Source: Microbispora triticiradicis
GTDB taxonomy: Bacteria; Actinomycetota; Actinomycetes; Streptosporangiales; Streptosporangiaceae
DNA: 64,000 nucleotides
Assembly: GCA_003260025.2 (NCBI GenBank)
Contig: QFZU02000037.1
Location: 62,001 to 126,000, forward strand
Direction: 5' to 3'
This document shows, one piece after another, positions 15,009 to 25,268 of this stretch. The position numbers and the translations under genes were made by a program. Position 1 is the first letter of the stretch, and the number at the start of each line of letters is the position of its first letter. The notes beneath the pieces were generated by a model that did no database searches, had not been told where the DNA came from, and was given only the letters and a program-made list of their open reading frames with translations.

Positions 15009-15932
15009 GTGAGAACCGAAACGCGCGTCGACCGCGGCCAAGAGCTCCACCGTCCCGCGGCTCGCGCCGCCCTCGCGGCCGCGGGGGTCACGGTCCTGTT
15101 GTGGGCTTCGGCCTTCGTCTCCATCCGCAGCGCCGGAGAGGCCTACTCTCCCGGAGCCCTGGCCCTGGGACGGCTCCTCGCCGGGGCCCTCGTGCTGGGC
15201 GTGATCACGCTGGTCCGCCGGCCGGGGTGGCCGGCCCGTGCCGCCTGGCCGGGGATCGTCTGCTCGGGAATCCTCTGGTTCGGCGGCTACATGGTCCTGC
15301 TGAACTGGGGCGAGCGGGAGGTGGACGCGGGCACGGCGGCGCTGCTGGTCAACATCGGGCCGATCCTCATCGCGCTCCTCGGCGGCAGACTGCTCGGCGA
15401 GGGTCTGCCGCGCCCGCTGATCGTCGGCATGGCGGTGTCGTTCGCCGGCGCGGCGGTCGTCGGGCTCTCCATGTCCGGCGGCGGCCGGTCCTCCCTGCTC
15501 GGTGTGGTGCTGTGCCTGCTGGCCGCGGCGGCGTACGCGGGCGGGGTGGTCGTCCAGAAGCCGGCGCTCCGGCACGCGGGGGCGCTGCAGGTGACCACGT
15601 TCGGCTGCCTGATCGGGGCGGCGGCGTGCCTGCCCTTCGCGGGGGTCCTCGTCTCCGAGGCGGCGCGCGCCCCGCTGCCGGCGACGCTGAACATGCTCTA
15701 TCTCGGCGTCGGCCCGACCGCCGTCGCCTTCACCACCTGGGCGTTCGCACTTGCCCGCACGACGGCCGGCCGGATGGGCGCGACCACCTACCTCGTGCCC
15801 GCCCTGGTGGTGCTCATGTCGTGGCTGCTGCTCGACGAGGTTCCCGGCCCGCTCACGCTGGCCGGCGGGGCCCTGTGCCTGGTGGGGGTGGCCGTCTCCC
15901 GCCGCCCCGGCCGGGCACGGACCTCCAGCTAG
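15009..15932 (+). CDS. EamA/DMT-superfamily exporter
   Basis: 307 aa with ten predicted membrane helices in two EamA halves; typical motifs are FVSIRSAGEAYSPGALALGRL in the first half and YLGVGPTAVAFTTWAFAL plus LLLDEVPGPLTLAGGALCLVGV in the second. Such proteins export amino acids or other metabolites. The GTG start at 15009 lies seven bases after a TAACGT -10-like box and has no ribosome binding site, so a leaderless mRNA is likely. It is divergent from the ArsR-like regulator. The substrate is unknown. Confidence 0.85.
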   Translation: MRTETRVDRGQELHRPAARAALAAAGVTVLLWASAFVSIRSAGEAYSPGALALGRLLAGALVLGVITLVRRPGWPARAAWPGIVCSGILWFGGYMVLLNWGEREVDAGTAALLVNIGPILIALLGGRLLGEGLPRPLIVGMAVSFAGAAVVGLSMSGGGRSSLLGVVLCLLAAAAYAGGVVVQKPALRHAGALQVTTFGCLIGAAACLPFAGVLVSEAARAPLPATLNMLYLGVGPTAVAFTTWAFALARTTAGRMGATTYLVPALVVLMSWLLLDEVPGPLTLAGGALCLVGVAVSRRPGRARTSS

Positions 15933-16052
15933 GTCCGGTGCGCGCCGAGTTGACGTCTGTGATGTCATGGGGTGATATCGGGTGCGGTGGTGCCGGGCTT
16001 TCGGTCAATGGGGATCGGAAAAAGGGACGCGCCCATCGTGGAGGAGTGGCGC

Positions 16053-16874
16053 ATGCCTGCGACGCCGTACGGCCGGGCCGGGTCCGGGGACGTGCTGCCC
16101 CCTCCGCGCAGCTTCGGCGAGGAGGGCGGGCGCCTGTCCTACGGCGGCTACCTCCGGCTGCCCGAGCTGCTCGCCCAGCAGGAGCAGCGGTCCGGGGCCA
16201 GCGACGAACTGCTGTTCATCACCGTCCACCAGGTCTACGAGCTGTGGTTCAAGCTCCTGCTGCACGAGCTGGAGCGGATCAGGGACGCGATGACCGAGGG
16301 CGCCCTGTGGCGGGCGAGGCACCTGTTCCGCCGGGTGCACGCGGTCGAGAAGGTCCTGGTCGACCAGGTCCAGGTGATGGAGACCATGACGCCGCAGGAC
16401 TTCCTGGAGTTCCGGTCGGTGCTCGCCCCCGCGAGCGGCTTCCAGTCGGTGCAGTTCCGGGAGCTCGAGTTCCTGTCGGGGGCCAAGGACCCCTCCTACC
16501 TCGGTAGGCTGCGGGGCGCGGGCGACGCGGAAATCGCCAGGTTGCGGCGTCGGCTCGCCGAGCCCACGCTGTGGGATGCTTATCTCACCGCCCTCTCCCA
16601 GCGTGGCCTGCCGGTCTCCGACGAGGAGATCATGGACTCCCTGCTGGCCGTGGCCCGCGACCGGGGATCGCATGACGATCTGTGGGACCTGGCCGAGGAT
16701 CTCCTCACCCACGACGAGACGACCGCCCTGTGGCGGATGCGACACGTACAGATGGTCGAGCGCCAAATCGGGACGAAATCCGGTACCGGCGGCTCGTCTG
16801 GGGCACCTTATCTCCGGGGGCGGACGCGTTTGCACTTCTTCCCCCTCCTATGGGAACTACGGGCCTGGCTTTGA
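16053..16874 (+). CDS. kynA: Tryptophan 2,3-dioxygenase
   Basis: 273 aa from the ATG preceded by GAGGAG. It opens the indole ring of L-tryptophan with O2 to N-formylkynurenine, using haem. Signature motifs are LLFITVHQVYELWFKLLLHE (distal His), LAPASGFQSVQFRELEFLSG, RHVQMVERQIGTKSGTGGSSG (proximal haem His and substrate loop) and FFPLLWELR at the end. Length is normal for the bacterial enzyme. No kynureninase or formamidase gene is nearby. It ends 28 bases before a large glutamate dehydrogenase gene in the same direction, so the two may be co-transcribed. Confidence 0.95.
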   Translation: MPATPYGRAGSGDVLPPPRSFGEEGGRLSYGGYLRLPELLAQQEQRSGASDELLFITVHQVYELWFKLLLHELERIRDAMTEGALWRARHLFRRVHAVEKVLVDQVQVMETMTPQDFLEFRSVLAPASGFQSVQFRELEFLSGAKDPSYLGRLRGAGDAEIARLRRRLAEPTLWDAYLTALSQRGLPVSDEEIMDSLLAVARDRGSHDDLWDLAEDLLTHDETTALWRMRHVQMVERQIGTKSGTGGSSGAPYLRGRTRLHFFPLLWELRAWL

Positions 16875-16902
16875 AATCCTCACAAGGGAGTGAGTTAGCG
16901 AC

Positions 16903-19900
16903 ATGCCGCTCGAGATGGCGCTGAACCGGCAGGAATCGGATGAAGCGCTGGACGCGCTTCTCCGCACCGCCGCCGAGACCTGCGCACACGCGCCGGGAGC
17001 GCCGCACGTGGCCGGGGAGGACCCCCTTACCTTCCTGCGGCGGTACTACCGGAACGTCCCCCCCGAGGACCTGGCCGACCGCGACCCGGTGGACGTGTAC
17101 GGGCCCGCGACGGCCCACCGCCACCTCGCGCAGAACCGCCCGCAGGGCCGCCCCCTGGTGCGCGTCTACACCCCCACCCTCGAAGAGAACGGCTGGGACC
17201 CGGGCCGTACGGTGATCCAGATCGTCACCGACGACATGCCGTTCCTGGTCGACTCGGTGACGACCGAGCTGGACCGGCACGAGATCGGCACGCACCTGCT
17301 CATCCACCCGCAGATTCGGGTGCGCCGGGACATGACCGGCAAGCTGCTCGGCCCGGACCAGGAGCACGTGACCGGGCAGATCATCCGCGAGTCGTGGATG
17401 CACATCGAGATCGACCGGCAGTCCGATCCCGCCGTGCTCAAGGAGCTGGAAAGCGACCTGCAGCGGGTCCTGCAGGACGTCCGCTGCGCGGTCGAGGACT
17501 TCGCCAAGATGCGGGCGCTCGCCGTGCGGACCGCCGACGACCTGTCGGCCGAGCCGCCGCCGCTCGACACCGCGCAGGTCGAGGACAGCATGGAGCTGCT
17601 GCGCTGGCTCGCCGACGGCCACTTCACGTTCCTCGGCTACCGGGAGTACCGGCTTGAGGACACCGACGGCGGTGTGGCGCTGCACGCCCTGCCCGGCACC
17701 GGGCTCGGCATCCTGCGGGCCGACAAGGCCGGATCGGCCAGCTTCGCGGCCCTGCCGCCGGAGGTCCGCGCGAAGGCGCGGGAGAAACAGCTGCTGATCG
17801 TCACCAAGGCCAACAGCCGGGCGACCGTCTACCGGCCCCACTACCTCGACTACATCGGGATCAAGGTCTTCTCGCCCGAGGGCGAGGTGATCGGCGAGCG
17901 CCGGTTCCTCGGGCTGTTCACCCACGTGGCGTACAACGAGTCGATCTCCCGCATCCCCGTCCTGCGGCGCAAGCTCGCCGATGTGCTGGACCGGGCCGGG
18001 CTGTCGCCAGACAGCCACGACGGCAAGGACCTCATCGAGATCCTGGAGACCTACCCCCGCGCCGAGCTCTTCCAGATCCCCGCGGACGAGCTGCTGCCGA
18101 TCGCGCTCGGCGTGCTGCGGCTGCGTGAGCGCAAGCAGGTCAAGCTGTTCCTGCGCCGCGACGACTACGGCCGCTACATCTCCTGCATGATCTTCCTGCC
18201 GCGCGACCGCTACACCACCAAGGTCCGCCTGGACATGCAGCGGATCCTGCTCAAGGCTCTCGGCGGCACCTCGCTCGACTACAGCACCTCGATCGGCGAG
18301 TCGGCGCTGGCCCGGCTGCACGTGGTGATCCGCGGCGAGCGGGGCAGGCCGCTGGGCGAGACGCCGGTCGACCTGGAGGAGCTGGAGGCGCGGCTGGCCG
18401 CCACCACCCGCTCCTGGGAGGACGACCTCACCGACGCGATCAACGAATTGTGCCCGGAGGAGGACGCGCCCGCGCTGCTGCGCCGGTACGGCGTCGCCTT
18501 CCCCGAGGGTTACAAGGCCGACTTCCCGGCCCGTACGGCGGTCGCCGACCTCAAGCGGCTGGAGGCGCTCGGCGACGAGCCGAACGCCATCGGCATGAAC
18601 CTCTACGAGCCGTACGGCGCGGCGGAGGGGGAACGCCGGTTCAAGGTGTACCGGCTGGGCGCGCCGATCTCCCTGTCGCGGGTGCTGCCGCTGCTCCAGC
18701 GCATGGGCGTCGAGGTGGTGGACGAGCGTCCGTACGAGATCGACCGCGACCACGACCCCGCCACCAAGGACGCCTGGATCTACGACTTCGGCCTGCGGTA
18801 CACCCCCTCGGACGAGGTGCACCGCGACGAGTTCAAGCGGTTGTTCCAGGACGCGTTCGCCGTGCTGTGGCGCGGCGAGGTGGAGAACGACGGCTTCAAC
18901 GCGCTCGTGCTGGCCGGCGGGCTGACCTGGGAGCAGGCCGAGATCCTGCGGGCGTACGCCAAGTATCTGCGGCAGGCCGGGAGCACGTTCAGCCAGTCGT
19001 ACATCGAGCGGGTGCTGCGCGGCAACGTGCGGCTGGCCCGGCTGCTGGTGCGGCTCTTCGAGGCCAGGCTCGACCCGCGGCGGCCGGACGACGCCAGGCC
19101 GGAGGTCTGCGACGCGCTGACCGAGGAGATCCTCGCCTCGCTGGACGAGGTGGCCTCCCTCGACGAGGACCGCATCCTCCGGGCGTACCTGGAGATGATC
19201 CAGGCGACGCTGCGCACCAACGTCTTCCAGGCGGACCGTACGGACGGACGGGACGCCGGGGCGGCCGGCAGCCAGTTCGTCACCGGCAGGCGCAAGCCGT
19301 ACATCTCGCTGAAGTTCGACCCGCAGGCGATCAGCGTGCTGCCGCTGCCGCGGCCGAAGTACGAGATCTTCGTGTACTCGCCCCGGGTCGAGGGCGTGCA
19401 CCTGCGCTTCGGCAAGGTCGCCCGCGGCGGCCTGCGCTGGTCTGACCGGATGGAGGACTTCCGCACGGAGATCCTCGGCCTGGTCAAGGCGCAGATGGTG
19501 AAGAACACCGTCATTGTGCCGACCGGGTCCAAGGGCGGATTCGTCGTCAAGAACCCGCCCGCGGGCGGCCGGGACGAGATGATGGCCGAGGGGGTGGCCT
19601 GCTACCGCCAGTTCATCTCCGGCCTGCTCGACCTGACCGACAACCTGGTCGCGGGGGAGGTCGTGCCGCCGCCCGACGTGGTGCGGCACGACGGCGACGA
19701 CACCTACCTCGTGGTGGCCGCCGACAAGGGCACCGCGACGTTCTCCGACATCGCCAACGGAGTGGCCAAGGAGTACGGCTTCTGGCTCGGCGACGCCTTC
19801 GCCTCCGGCGGCTCGGTCGGCTACGACCACAAGGCCATGGGCATCACCGCCAAGGGCGCCTGGGAGTCGGTGAAGTACCACTTCCGCACGCTCGGGGTGG

Positions 19901-21846
19901 ACGTGCAGACCACCGACTTCACCGTGGCCGGCATCGGCGACATGTCCGGCGACGTGTTCGGCAACGGCATGCTGCTGTCGGAGCACATCCGCCTCGTGGC
20001 GGCCTTCGACCACCGGCACGTCTTCGTCGACCCCGACCCCGACCCGGCGCGGAGCTTCGCCGAGCGGCTGCGCCTGTTCGGGCTGTCCCGGAGCTCGTGG
20101 GCCGACTACGACAAGTCGCTGATCTCGGCGGGCGGCGGCGTGTGGCCGCGCACCGCCAAGTCGATCCCCCTCTCCCCGCAGACGCGCGCGGCGCTCGGCC
20201 TGCCCCACGGCGTCACCGCGCTCGCCCCCAACGACCTGATCAACGCGATCCTGCGGGCCCCGGTCGACCTGCTGTGGAACGGCGGCATCGGCACGTACGT
20301 CAAGGCGTCGTCGGAAACCCACGCCGACGCCGGGGACAAGGCCAACGACGTGCTCCGGATCAACGCGGCCGACCTTCGCTGCAAGGTCGTGGGCGAGGGC
20401 GGCAACCTCGGCTTCACCCAGCGCGCCCGGATCGAGTTCGCGCTGAACGGCGGCCTGATCAACACCGACTTCATCGACAACTCGGCCGGCGTGGACACCT
20501 CCGACCACGAGGTCAACATCAAGATCCTGCTCGATCAGGTCGTCCGTGACGGCGAGATGACCGACAAGCAGCGCAACCTGCTCTTCCTCGACATGACCGA
20601 CGAGGTCGGCCGGCTGGTGCTGGAGGACAACTACGCCCAGAACGTGGTGCTCGCGGCGGCCCGCGCCCAGGCGCCGGAGATGCTGCACATCCACTCCCGC
20701 TACCTGCGGAGGCTGGAGCGTGCCGGGCTGGTCAACCGGGAGCTGGAGTTCCTGCCGTCGGACAAGGTGCTCGCCGAGCGGCGCCAGGCCGGGCTGGGGC
20801 TGGCCAACCCCGAGTTCGCGGTGCTGCTGGCCTACACCAAGCTCGTCGTGGACGCGGAACTGCTGCAGTCGGACATCCCCGACGACCCGTCGCTCGCGTC
20901 GTGGCTGGTGTCGTACTTCCCCTCGGCGCTGCGCGACCGGCTCCGGCCGTACATGGACTCCCACCCGCTCCGCCGGGAGATCATCACGACCCGGATCGTG
21001 AACGACGTGGTGAACTTCGGCGGCACCAGCTTCGTCTTCCGGTTCGGCGAGGAGACCGGCGCCTCCGCGCCCGACATCGTGCGGGCCTACCTGGTCACCC
21101 GCGAGGTGTTCGACCTGCCGTCGTTCGTCCGGCAGGTCGAGGCGCTGGACAACGAGGTCGACACCGCGACCCAGCTCGCCATGCTGCTGGAGGGACGCAA
21201 GCTGTCCGAGCGCGGCACCCGCTGGCTGCTCGGCAACCGCCGCCCCCCGCTCGACCTCGCCTCCACGGCGCGGCACTTCATCGACGGCGCGGGCGGCCTG
21301 CTGCCGCACCTGCCGAAGCTGCTGACCGGCCCCGACCTGGCGGCGTACGAGGAGCGCAGGGACTCCTTCACGGCCAGGGGCGTGCCCGGCGACCTGGCCG
21401 AGCGGGTCGCGGCGATGGTGCCGGCCTACTCCACCTTCGACCTCGTGGAGATCGCGACGTACACCGGCAGGCCGGTGAGCGAGGTGGCGGAGGTCTACTT
21501 CGACCTGGCCGACCGGCTCCAGCTCGCCCGGCTGCGGGAACGGGTGATCGCGCTGCCGCGCGACAGCCGGTGGAACTCGATGGCCAGGTCGGCGCTGCGC
21601 GACGATCTGTACGCCGCCCACGCCACGCTGACCCGGGACGTGCTGATCCACAGCCGGCCGGGCCTGTCGCCGGAGGAACGGCTGGCGAGCTGGACGGAGG
21701 CCAACCAGGCCGCGGTGACCCGGTCGCGGCAGACGCTGTCGGAGATCTGGGAGAGCGACACCTTCGACCTGGCGACGCTGTCGGTCGCGCTGCGCGCGGT
21801 GCGGACACTGGTCTCCACCAGCAACCTGCCGCACGCGGAGGCGTAG
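16903..21846 (+). CDS. NAD-dependent glutamate dehydrogenase, 180-kDa type
   Basis: 1647 aa, the size of the large bacterial GDH class known from Streptomyces clavuligerus. It deaminates glutamate to 2-oxoglutarate and ammonia with NAD. The N-terminal half is the regulatory region. The catalytic core begins near residue 810 with KYEIFVYSPRVEGVHLRFG, then GGLRWSDRMEDFRTEILGL and VKNTVIVPTGSKGGFV (substrate lysines), and GDMSGDVFGNGML with the NAD-binding region after it. GGGAG is rather far (about 14 bases) from the ATG. It probably provides catabolic nitrogen release, which fits an upstream tryptophan-degrading enzyme. Confidence 0.95.
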   Translation: MPLEMALNRQESDEALDALLRTAAETCAHAPGAPHVAGEDPLTFLRRYYRNVPPEDLADRDPVDVYGPATAHRHLAQNRPQGRPLVRVYTPTLEENGWDPGRTVIQIVTDDMPFLVDSVTTELDRHEIGTHLLIHPQIRVRRDMTGKLLGPDQEHVTGQIIRESWMHIEIDRQSDPAVLKELESDLQRVLQDVRCAVEDFAKMRALAVRTADDLSAEPPPLDTAQVEDSMELLRWLADGHFTFLGYREYRLEDTDGGVALHALPGTGLGILRADKAGSASFAALPPEVRAKAREKQLLIVTKANSRATVYRPHYLDYIGIKVFSPEGEVIGERRFLGLFTHVAYNESISRIPVLRRKLADVLDRAGLSPDSHDGKDLIEILETYPRAELFQIPADELLPIALGVLRLRERKQVKLFLRRDDYGRYISCMIFLPRDRYTTKVRLDMQRILLKALGGTSLDYSTSIGESALARLHVVIRGERGRPLGETPVDLEELEARLAATTRSWEDDLTDAINELCPEEDAPALLRRYGVAFPEGYKADFPARTAVADLKRLEALGDEPNAIGMNLYEPYGAAEGERRFKVYRLGAPISLSRVLPLLQRMGVEVVDERPYEIDRDHDPATKDAWIYDFGLRYTPSDEVHRDEFKRLFQDAFAVLWRGEVENDGFNALVLAGGLTWEQAEILRAYAKYLRQAGSTFSQSYIERVLRGNVRLARLLVRLFEARLDPRRPDDARPEVCDALTEEILASLDEVASLDEDRILRAYLEMIQATLRTNVFQADRTDGRDAGAAGSQFVTGRRKPYISLKFDPQAISVLPLPRPKYEIFVYSPRVEGVHLRFGKVARGGLRWSDRMEDFRTEILGLVKAQMVKNTVIVPTGSKGGFVVKNPPAGGRDEMMAEGVACYRQFISGLLDLTDNLVAGEVVPPPDVVRHDGDDTYLVVAADKGTATFSDIANGVAKEYGFWLGDAFASGGSVGYDHKAMGITAKGAWESVKYHFRTLGVDVQTTDFTVAGIGDMSGDVFGNGMLLSEHIRLVAAFDHRHVFVDPDPDPARSFAERLRLFGLSRSSWADYDKSLISAGGGVWPRTAKSIPLSPQTRAALGLPHGVTALAPNDLINAILRAPVDLLWNGGIGTYVKASSETHADAGDKANDVLRINAADLRCKVVGEGGNLGFTQRARIEFALNGGLINTDFIDNSAGVDTSDHEVNIKILLDQVVRDGEMTDKQRNLLFLDMTDEVGRLVLEDNYAQNVVLAAARAQAPEMLHIHSRYLRRLERAGLVNRELEFLPSDKVLAERRQAGLGLANPEFAVLLAYTKLVVDAELLQSDIPDDPSLASWLVSYFPSALRDRLRPYMDSHPLRREIITTRIVNDVVNFGGTSFVFRFGEETGASAPDIVRAYLVTREVFDLPSFVRQVEALDNEVDTATQLAMLLEGRKLSERGTRWLLGNRRPPLDLASTARHFIDGAGGLLPHLPKLLTGPDLAAYEERRDSFTARGVPGDLAERVAAMVPAYSTFDLVEIATYTGRPVSEVAEVYFDLADRLQLARLRERVIALPRDSRWNSMARSALRDDLYAAHATLTRDVLIHSRPGLSPEERLASWTEANQAAVTRSRQTLSEIWESDTFDLATLSVALRAVRTLVSTSNLPHAEA

Positions 21847-21867
21847 CCTCCTTCCGCCGGTCCCGGG

Positions 21868-22980
21868 TCAGCGGTTGAAGCCGCCGGTGACGACGCCCTG
21901 GTAGCCGACGACGTGCACGGGCGCGGTGGACGCCTTGGGCGGCACCGCGCTCACGTACTGCTGGGTCTCGACGATCTGCCGCTTCTGGTGGATCATCAGG
22001 TCCTTCGTGGGGCTCAGCAGCCAGCGGGCCGCGGCGGGGACCGCCACCGGGCGGCCCTCGCTGCACTTCACCCCCTGGCCCTGGCCCGGTCCCTGCGCGC
22101 TGGTGATCCACGAGGACGTCCGGATCAGCGTGTACATCGTCAGCGCGCCGCCGTCCCGGGTGCGCAGCGCGAAGATCGGGTAGTTCGGCGCGGAGGCGAA
22201 GATCGACTCGTACGCCATGCAGTCGTCGGCCTTCGCCTTCGCCTTGGTCCTGCCGATCTCTTCGTAGAAGCCGGTGGTCTGCGGGCCGGGGGCGATCAGC
22301 CCGGAGGCGTATCCCTTGGGGCCCTCCTCGGCGACCGTCGCGTGCAGCGGGCCCATCAGGTTGGGACTGATCGCCACCGACGAGTCGCGCGACCCCAGGG
22401 CGATGGCGTACCCCTCCGCGTCGAGTTCGACCGCGGGCGGTTTCTCGCCGGGATTGAGCAGCGACGTGAAGCTGTTGCGCCAGGGACCGTCCTGGCCCTG
22501 CCGGACGAAGGTGAACACGCCGGTGCGGGCGCCGCCCGGCCCGCCGTGCCGTTCGGCGGTGGCCGCGAACCACTGGGCCGCGCCGCTCTGCCGGGGCACG
22601 AGCACCGTGCGGTGGTCCCAGCGGTAGCTGGCGGGCCGCCTGCCGCCCTGCGTACGGATCTCGGCGATCGTGATCGGGCGCTGGCCGTCCTGGGTGAGCT
22701 GGTAGGCCCAGCGGTCGGCGTGGGCCGCCCTGAGCACCTCGTCGGTCTCCAGGAACGTGTCGAGCGCCCGCGAGGCGTCCTTCAGCGTCACCGCGGGCGG
22801 GCTCGGCGACGCCGAGGGCGAGGGGGACGGCGCGGGGCTCGCGCCACGCCCGTCGTGCCCGTCGCCCGGAACGGTGGAGACGGCCGCGGCAGGGGCCCGC
22901 GGCGGCTCCCCGCCCGAGCAGGCGAGGACCGTGGACGCCAGGAGGGCAAGGGCCAGCGCACTCCGAACGACCCCGTTCAC
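21868..22980 (-). CDS. Predicted lipoprotein of unknown function
   Basis: About 370 aa from a GTG with GGGAGG five bases upstream. The signal peptide ends in VLACSGG, a lipobox, so the protein is anchored outside the membrane. A Ser/Pro-rich linker (about residues 35-65) leads to a globular domain with [15 protein letters not shown] and a two-part layout resembling proteins annotated as DUF8094-like, though I cannot confirm the family. Its stop faces the GDH stop 21 bases away, and its start is back to back with prfB. Confidence 0.65.
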   Translation of the reverse strand: MNGVVRSALALALLASTVLACSGGEPPRAPAAAVSTVPGDGHDGRGASPAPSPSPSASPSPPAVTLKDASRALDTFLETDEVLRAAHADRWAYQLTQDGQRPITIAEIRTQGGRRPASYRWDHRTVLVPRQSGAAQWFAATAERHGGPGGARTGVFTFVRQGQDGPWRNSFTSLLNPGEKPPAVELDAEGYAIALGSRDSSVAISPNLMGPLHATVAEEGPKGYASGLIAPGPQTTGFYEEIGRTKAKAKADDCMAYESIFASAPNYPIFALRTRDGGALTMYTLIRTSSWITSAQGPGQGQGVKCSEGRPVAVPAAARWLLSPTKDLMIHQKRQIVETQQYVSAVPPKASTAPVHVVGYQGVVTGGFNR

Positions 22981-23027
22981 GCCAGCCTCCCGATGCGATC
23001 GATGCACATGCTACCGAGGCGCGCTGC

Positions 23028-23055
23028 CTGACAGGGTCTCCGGTTCGCGTACCCT
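23028..23055 (+). promoter_or_regulatory. Promoter of prfB, probably giving a leaderless mRNA
   Basis: CTGACA (23028-23033), 16 bases, TACCCT (23050-23055). The -10 box ends eight bases before the GTG at 23064, so transcription should start at or next to the start codon. There is no ribosome binding site in front of the gene. Confidence 0.6.
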
Positions 23056-23063
23056 TTACAGAC

Positions 23064-24182
23064 GTGGCAGTCATCGATCCAGCCGAAGAGATCAACGAGC
23101 TTGGCGGCACGCTGAGAGGCATCCAGGACGTGCTCGACCTCGACGCCCTGCGCAAGCAGATCGCCGAGTTGGAGGAGCAGGCTGCCGCGCCCGACCTGTG
23201 GAACGACCCCGACCAGGCCCAGCGCGTCACCAGCCGGCTCTCCCACATCCAGGCCGAGGTGAATCGCGTGGACGGCCTGAGCCGCCGTCTGGAGGACCTC
23301 CCGGTCCTGTTCGAGCTCGCGGCCGAGGAGGGCGACGAGGACGCGCTGGCCGAGGCCGACAAGGAACTCGCCGCGCTCAGGGCCGAGGTCGGCGCGCTGG
23401 AGGTGCGCACGCTCCTGGCGGGCGAGTACGACGCCCGCGAGGCCCTGGTGACCATCAACTCCCAGGCGGGCGGCGTCGACGCGGCCGACTGGGCGCAGAT
23501 GCTGCTGCGGATGTACCTGCGGTGGGCCGAGCGCAAGGGCTACCCGGCGGAGGTCTACGAGACCTCCTACGCCGAGGAGGCCGGCATCAAGTCGGCGACC
23601 TTCACGGTCAAGGCCCCCTACGCGTACGGCACGCTCAGGGGCGAGCACGGCACCCACCGGCTGGTCCGGATCAGCCCGTTCGACAACCAGGGCCGCCGGC
23701 AGACCTCCTTCGCGGGCGTGGACGTCGTCCCGGTGGTCGAGCAGACCGACCACATCGACATCAACGAGGACGACCTGCGCATCGACGTCTACCGGTCGTC
23801 CGGGCCGGGCGGCCAGGGCGTCAACACGACCGACTCGGCCGTGCGGATCACCCACCTCCCGACCGGGATCGTGGTCTCCTGCCAGAACGAGCGGTCCCAG
23901 CTGCAGAACCGCGCGACGGCGATGGCCGTCCTCTCGGCCAAGCTGCTGGAGCGCAAGCGCCAGGAGGAGGCCGCGGCGATGAACGAGCTGCGCGGCGAGT
24001 CGACGACGTCATGGGGCACGCAGATCCGCAACTACGTGCTGCACCCGTACCAGATCGTGAAGGACCTGCGCACGGGGGTGGAGGCGGGCAACCCCTCCGC
24101 CGTGCTGGACGGCGACCTCGACGAGTTCATCGAGGGCGAGATCCGCTGGATGCGCCGCCAGGAAGCCGGCGACGCCCAGTAG
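23064..24182 (+). CDS. prfB: Peptide chain release factor 2
   Basis: 372 aa. Recognises UGA and UAA and releases the finished peptide at the ribosome. The stop-codon motif SPF is in [13 protein letters not shown] and the catalytic GGQ is in [16 protein letters not shown], with [10 protein letters not shown] after it. The gene reads through as one frame: the internal UGA frameshift that many bacteria use to autoregulate RF2 is absent. It starts with GTG under a leaderless-type promoter and is followed by ftsEX and smpB, a usual actinobacterial order. Confidence 0.97.
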   Translation: MAVIDPAEEINELGGTLRGIQDVLDLDALRKQIAELEEQAAAPDLWNDPDQAQRVTSRLSHIQAEVNRVDGLSRRLEDLPVLFELAAEEGDEDALAEADKELAALRAEVGALEVRTLLAGEYDAREALVTINSQAGGVDAADWAQMLLRMYLRWAERKGYPAEVYETSYAEEAGIKSATFTVKAPYAYGTLRGEHGTHRLVRISPFDNQGRRQTSFAGVDVVPVVEQTDHIDINEDDLRIDVYRSSGPGGQGVNTTDSAVRITHLPTGIVVSCQNERSQLQNRATAMAVLSAKLLERKRQEEAAAMNELRGESTTSWGTQIRNYVLHPYQIVKDLRTGVEAGNPSAVLDGDLDEFIEGEIRWMRRQEAGDAQ

Positions 24183-24193
24183 AGACGGCGGTT

Positions 24194-24385
24194 CTAATAA
24201 CCGCTGACGTGTCCGACCGTCGCGACCAGGGCCAGGACGAGGAGCACGATCAACGTGATGGTCAGGGGCGTCAGCCCCAGGAATCCGTGGTTGTGCAGCT
24301 TGGCGCGGCCTTCGCGGCAGACGGGGCAGCGGCCCTCCACCACGGGGCCCGCGCAGGCGGCGCAGATCAGATGTTCGCAGCTCAT
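24194..24385 (-). CDS. Small zinc-ribbon membrane protein
   Basis: 63 aa. Two Cys pairs (CEHLICAAC and GRCPVC) form a likely zinc ribbon at the N-terminus. The second half is one membrane helix (LTITLIVLLVLALVATVG) after a short basic linker. The gene converges on prfB; a 6-bp hairpin (GCGGTT and AACCGC, 24188-24204) spans its stop codon. No specific function is recognised. The coding call rests on the paired cysteines and helix, since the length alone would not be convincing. Confidence 0.6.
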   Translation of the reverse strand: MSCEHLICAACAGPVVEGRCPVCREGRAKLHNHGFLGLTPLTITLIVLLVLALVATVGHVSGY

Positions 24386-24564
24386 AGCAGCTTTACCGGC
24401 CCATCGCTCGAGGGCTAATCGTTTTGTTTCCGTTATGGACGTTCCATGCCAGTGTTACCCCTAGACTGGCCTTCGGCCAAACGGAACGTCGATCGACAGC
24501 AAAGTGACCGGCGACCCCCGCACCGGCCGTCCCACCCCCTAGACTGGCTAGCCGTGATGCGCCC

Positions 24565-25254
24565 GTGATCCATTTCGATAATGTCACCAAGGTCTACGCG
24601 AACCAAAACCGGCCCGCCCTCGACCACGTGAGCGTGGATGTCGACAAGGGCGAGTTCGTGTTCCTGGTCGGTCCGTCAGGGTCGGGGAAGTCCACCTTCC
24701 TCCGGCTGGTCCTGAAGGAGGAGCGGCCCAACTCCGGCTCGATCCACGTGGCCGGCAAGGATCTCGCGAAGTTGTCCAACTTCAAGGTGCCGCACCTGCG
24801 CCGCCGCATCGGCTGCGTGTTCCAGGACTTCCGGCTGCTGCCGAACAAGAACGTCTACGAGAACGTGGCGTTCGCCCTGGAGGTCATCGGCAAGCCGCGC
24901 CGGTTCATCCGCAAGGTCGTGCCGGAGGTCATCGAACTCGTCGGCCTGGAGGGCAAGGCCCACCGGATGCCCGAGGAGCTGTCCGGCGGCGAGCAGCAGC
25001 GGGTCGCGATGGCCCGCGCGTTCGTCAACCGGCCGATGATCCTGCTCGCGGACGAGCCCACCGGAAACATCGACCCCGCCACGAGCATCGGCATCATGAA
25101 GGTGCTCGACCGAATCAACAGGACCGGCACGACCGTCCTCATGGCGACACACGACGCGGCGATCGTCGACTCCATGCGCAAGCGCGTGGTCGAGCTCGAG
25201 GACGGCAAGATCGTCCGCGACCAGTCGCGCGGCGTGTACGGCCAGGCGTATTAG
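24565..25254 (+). CDS. ftsE: Cell division ABC-transporter-like ATPase FtsE
   Basis: 229 aa, standard length. Walker [10 protein letters not shown], signature LSGGEQQR, Walker [13 protein letters not shown] and the switch His in MATHD are all present, with the FtsE-specific [23 protein letters not shown]. FtsE pairs with the membrane protein FtsX at the division site and controls peptidoglycan hydrolases. The GTG start follows a TAGACT box at 24540-24545; the same CCCCTAGACTGG word occurs at 24458-24469, so there may be two promoters. ftsX begins 14 bases after the stop. Confidence 0.97.
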   Translation: MIHFDNVTKVYANQNRPALDHVSVDVDKGEFVFLVGPSGSGKSTFLRLVLKEERPNSGSIHVAGKDLAKLSNFKVPHLRRRIGCVFQDFRLLPNKNVYENVAFALEVIGKPRRFIRKVVPEVIELVGLEGKAHRMPEELSGGEQQRVAMARAFVNRPMILLADEPTGNIDPATSIGIMKVLDRINRTGTTVLMATHDAAIVDSMRKRVVELEDGKIVRDQSRGVYGQAY

Positions 25255-25268
25255 GAGTAACTGGGACC

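Noticed and set aside
16705-21834. A 1709-codon minus-strand frame opposite the glutamate dehydrogenase gene
   Set aside because: Long antisense frames are expected in GC-rich coding DNA. The translation is rich in Arg, Gly, His and Val with no domain, and GDH motifs are clear on the other strand.
24441-24545. A riboswitch or attenuator before ftsE
   Set aside because: The region has two CCCCTAGACTGG words that look like -10 regions, but no stable conserved fold could be drawn.
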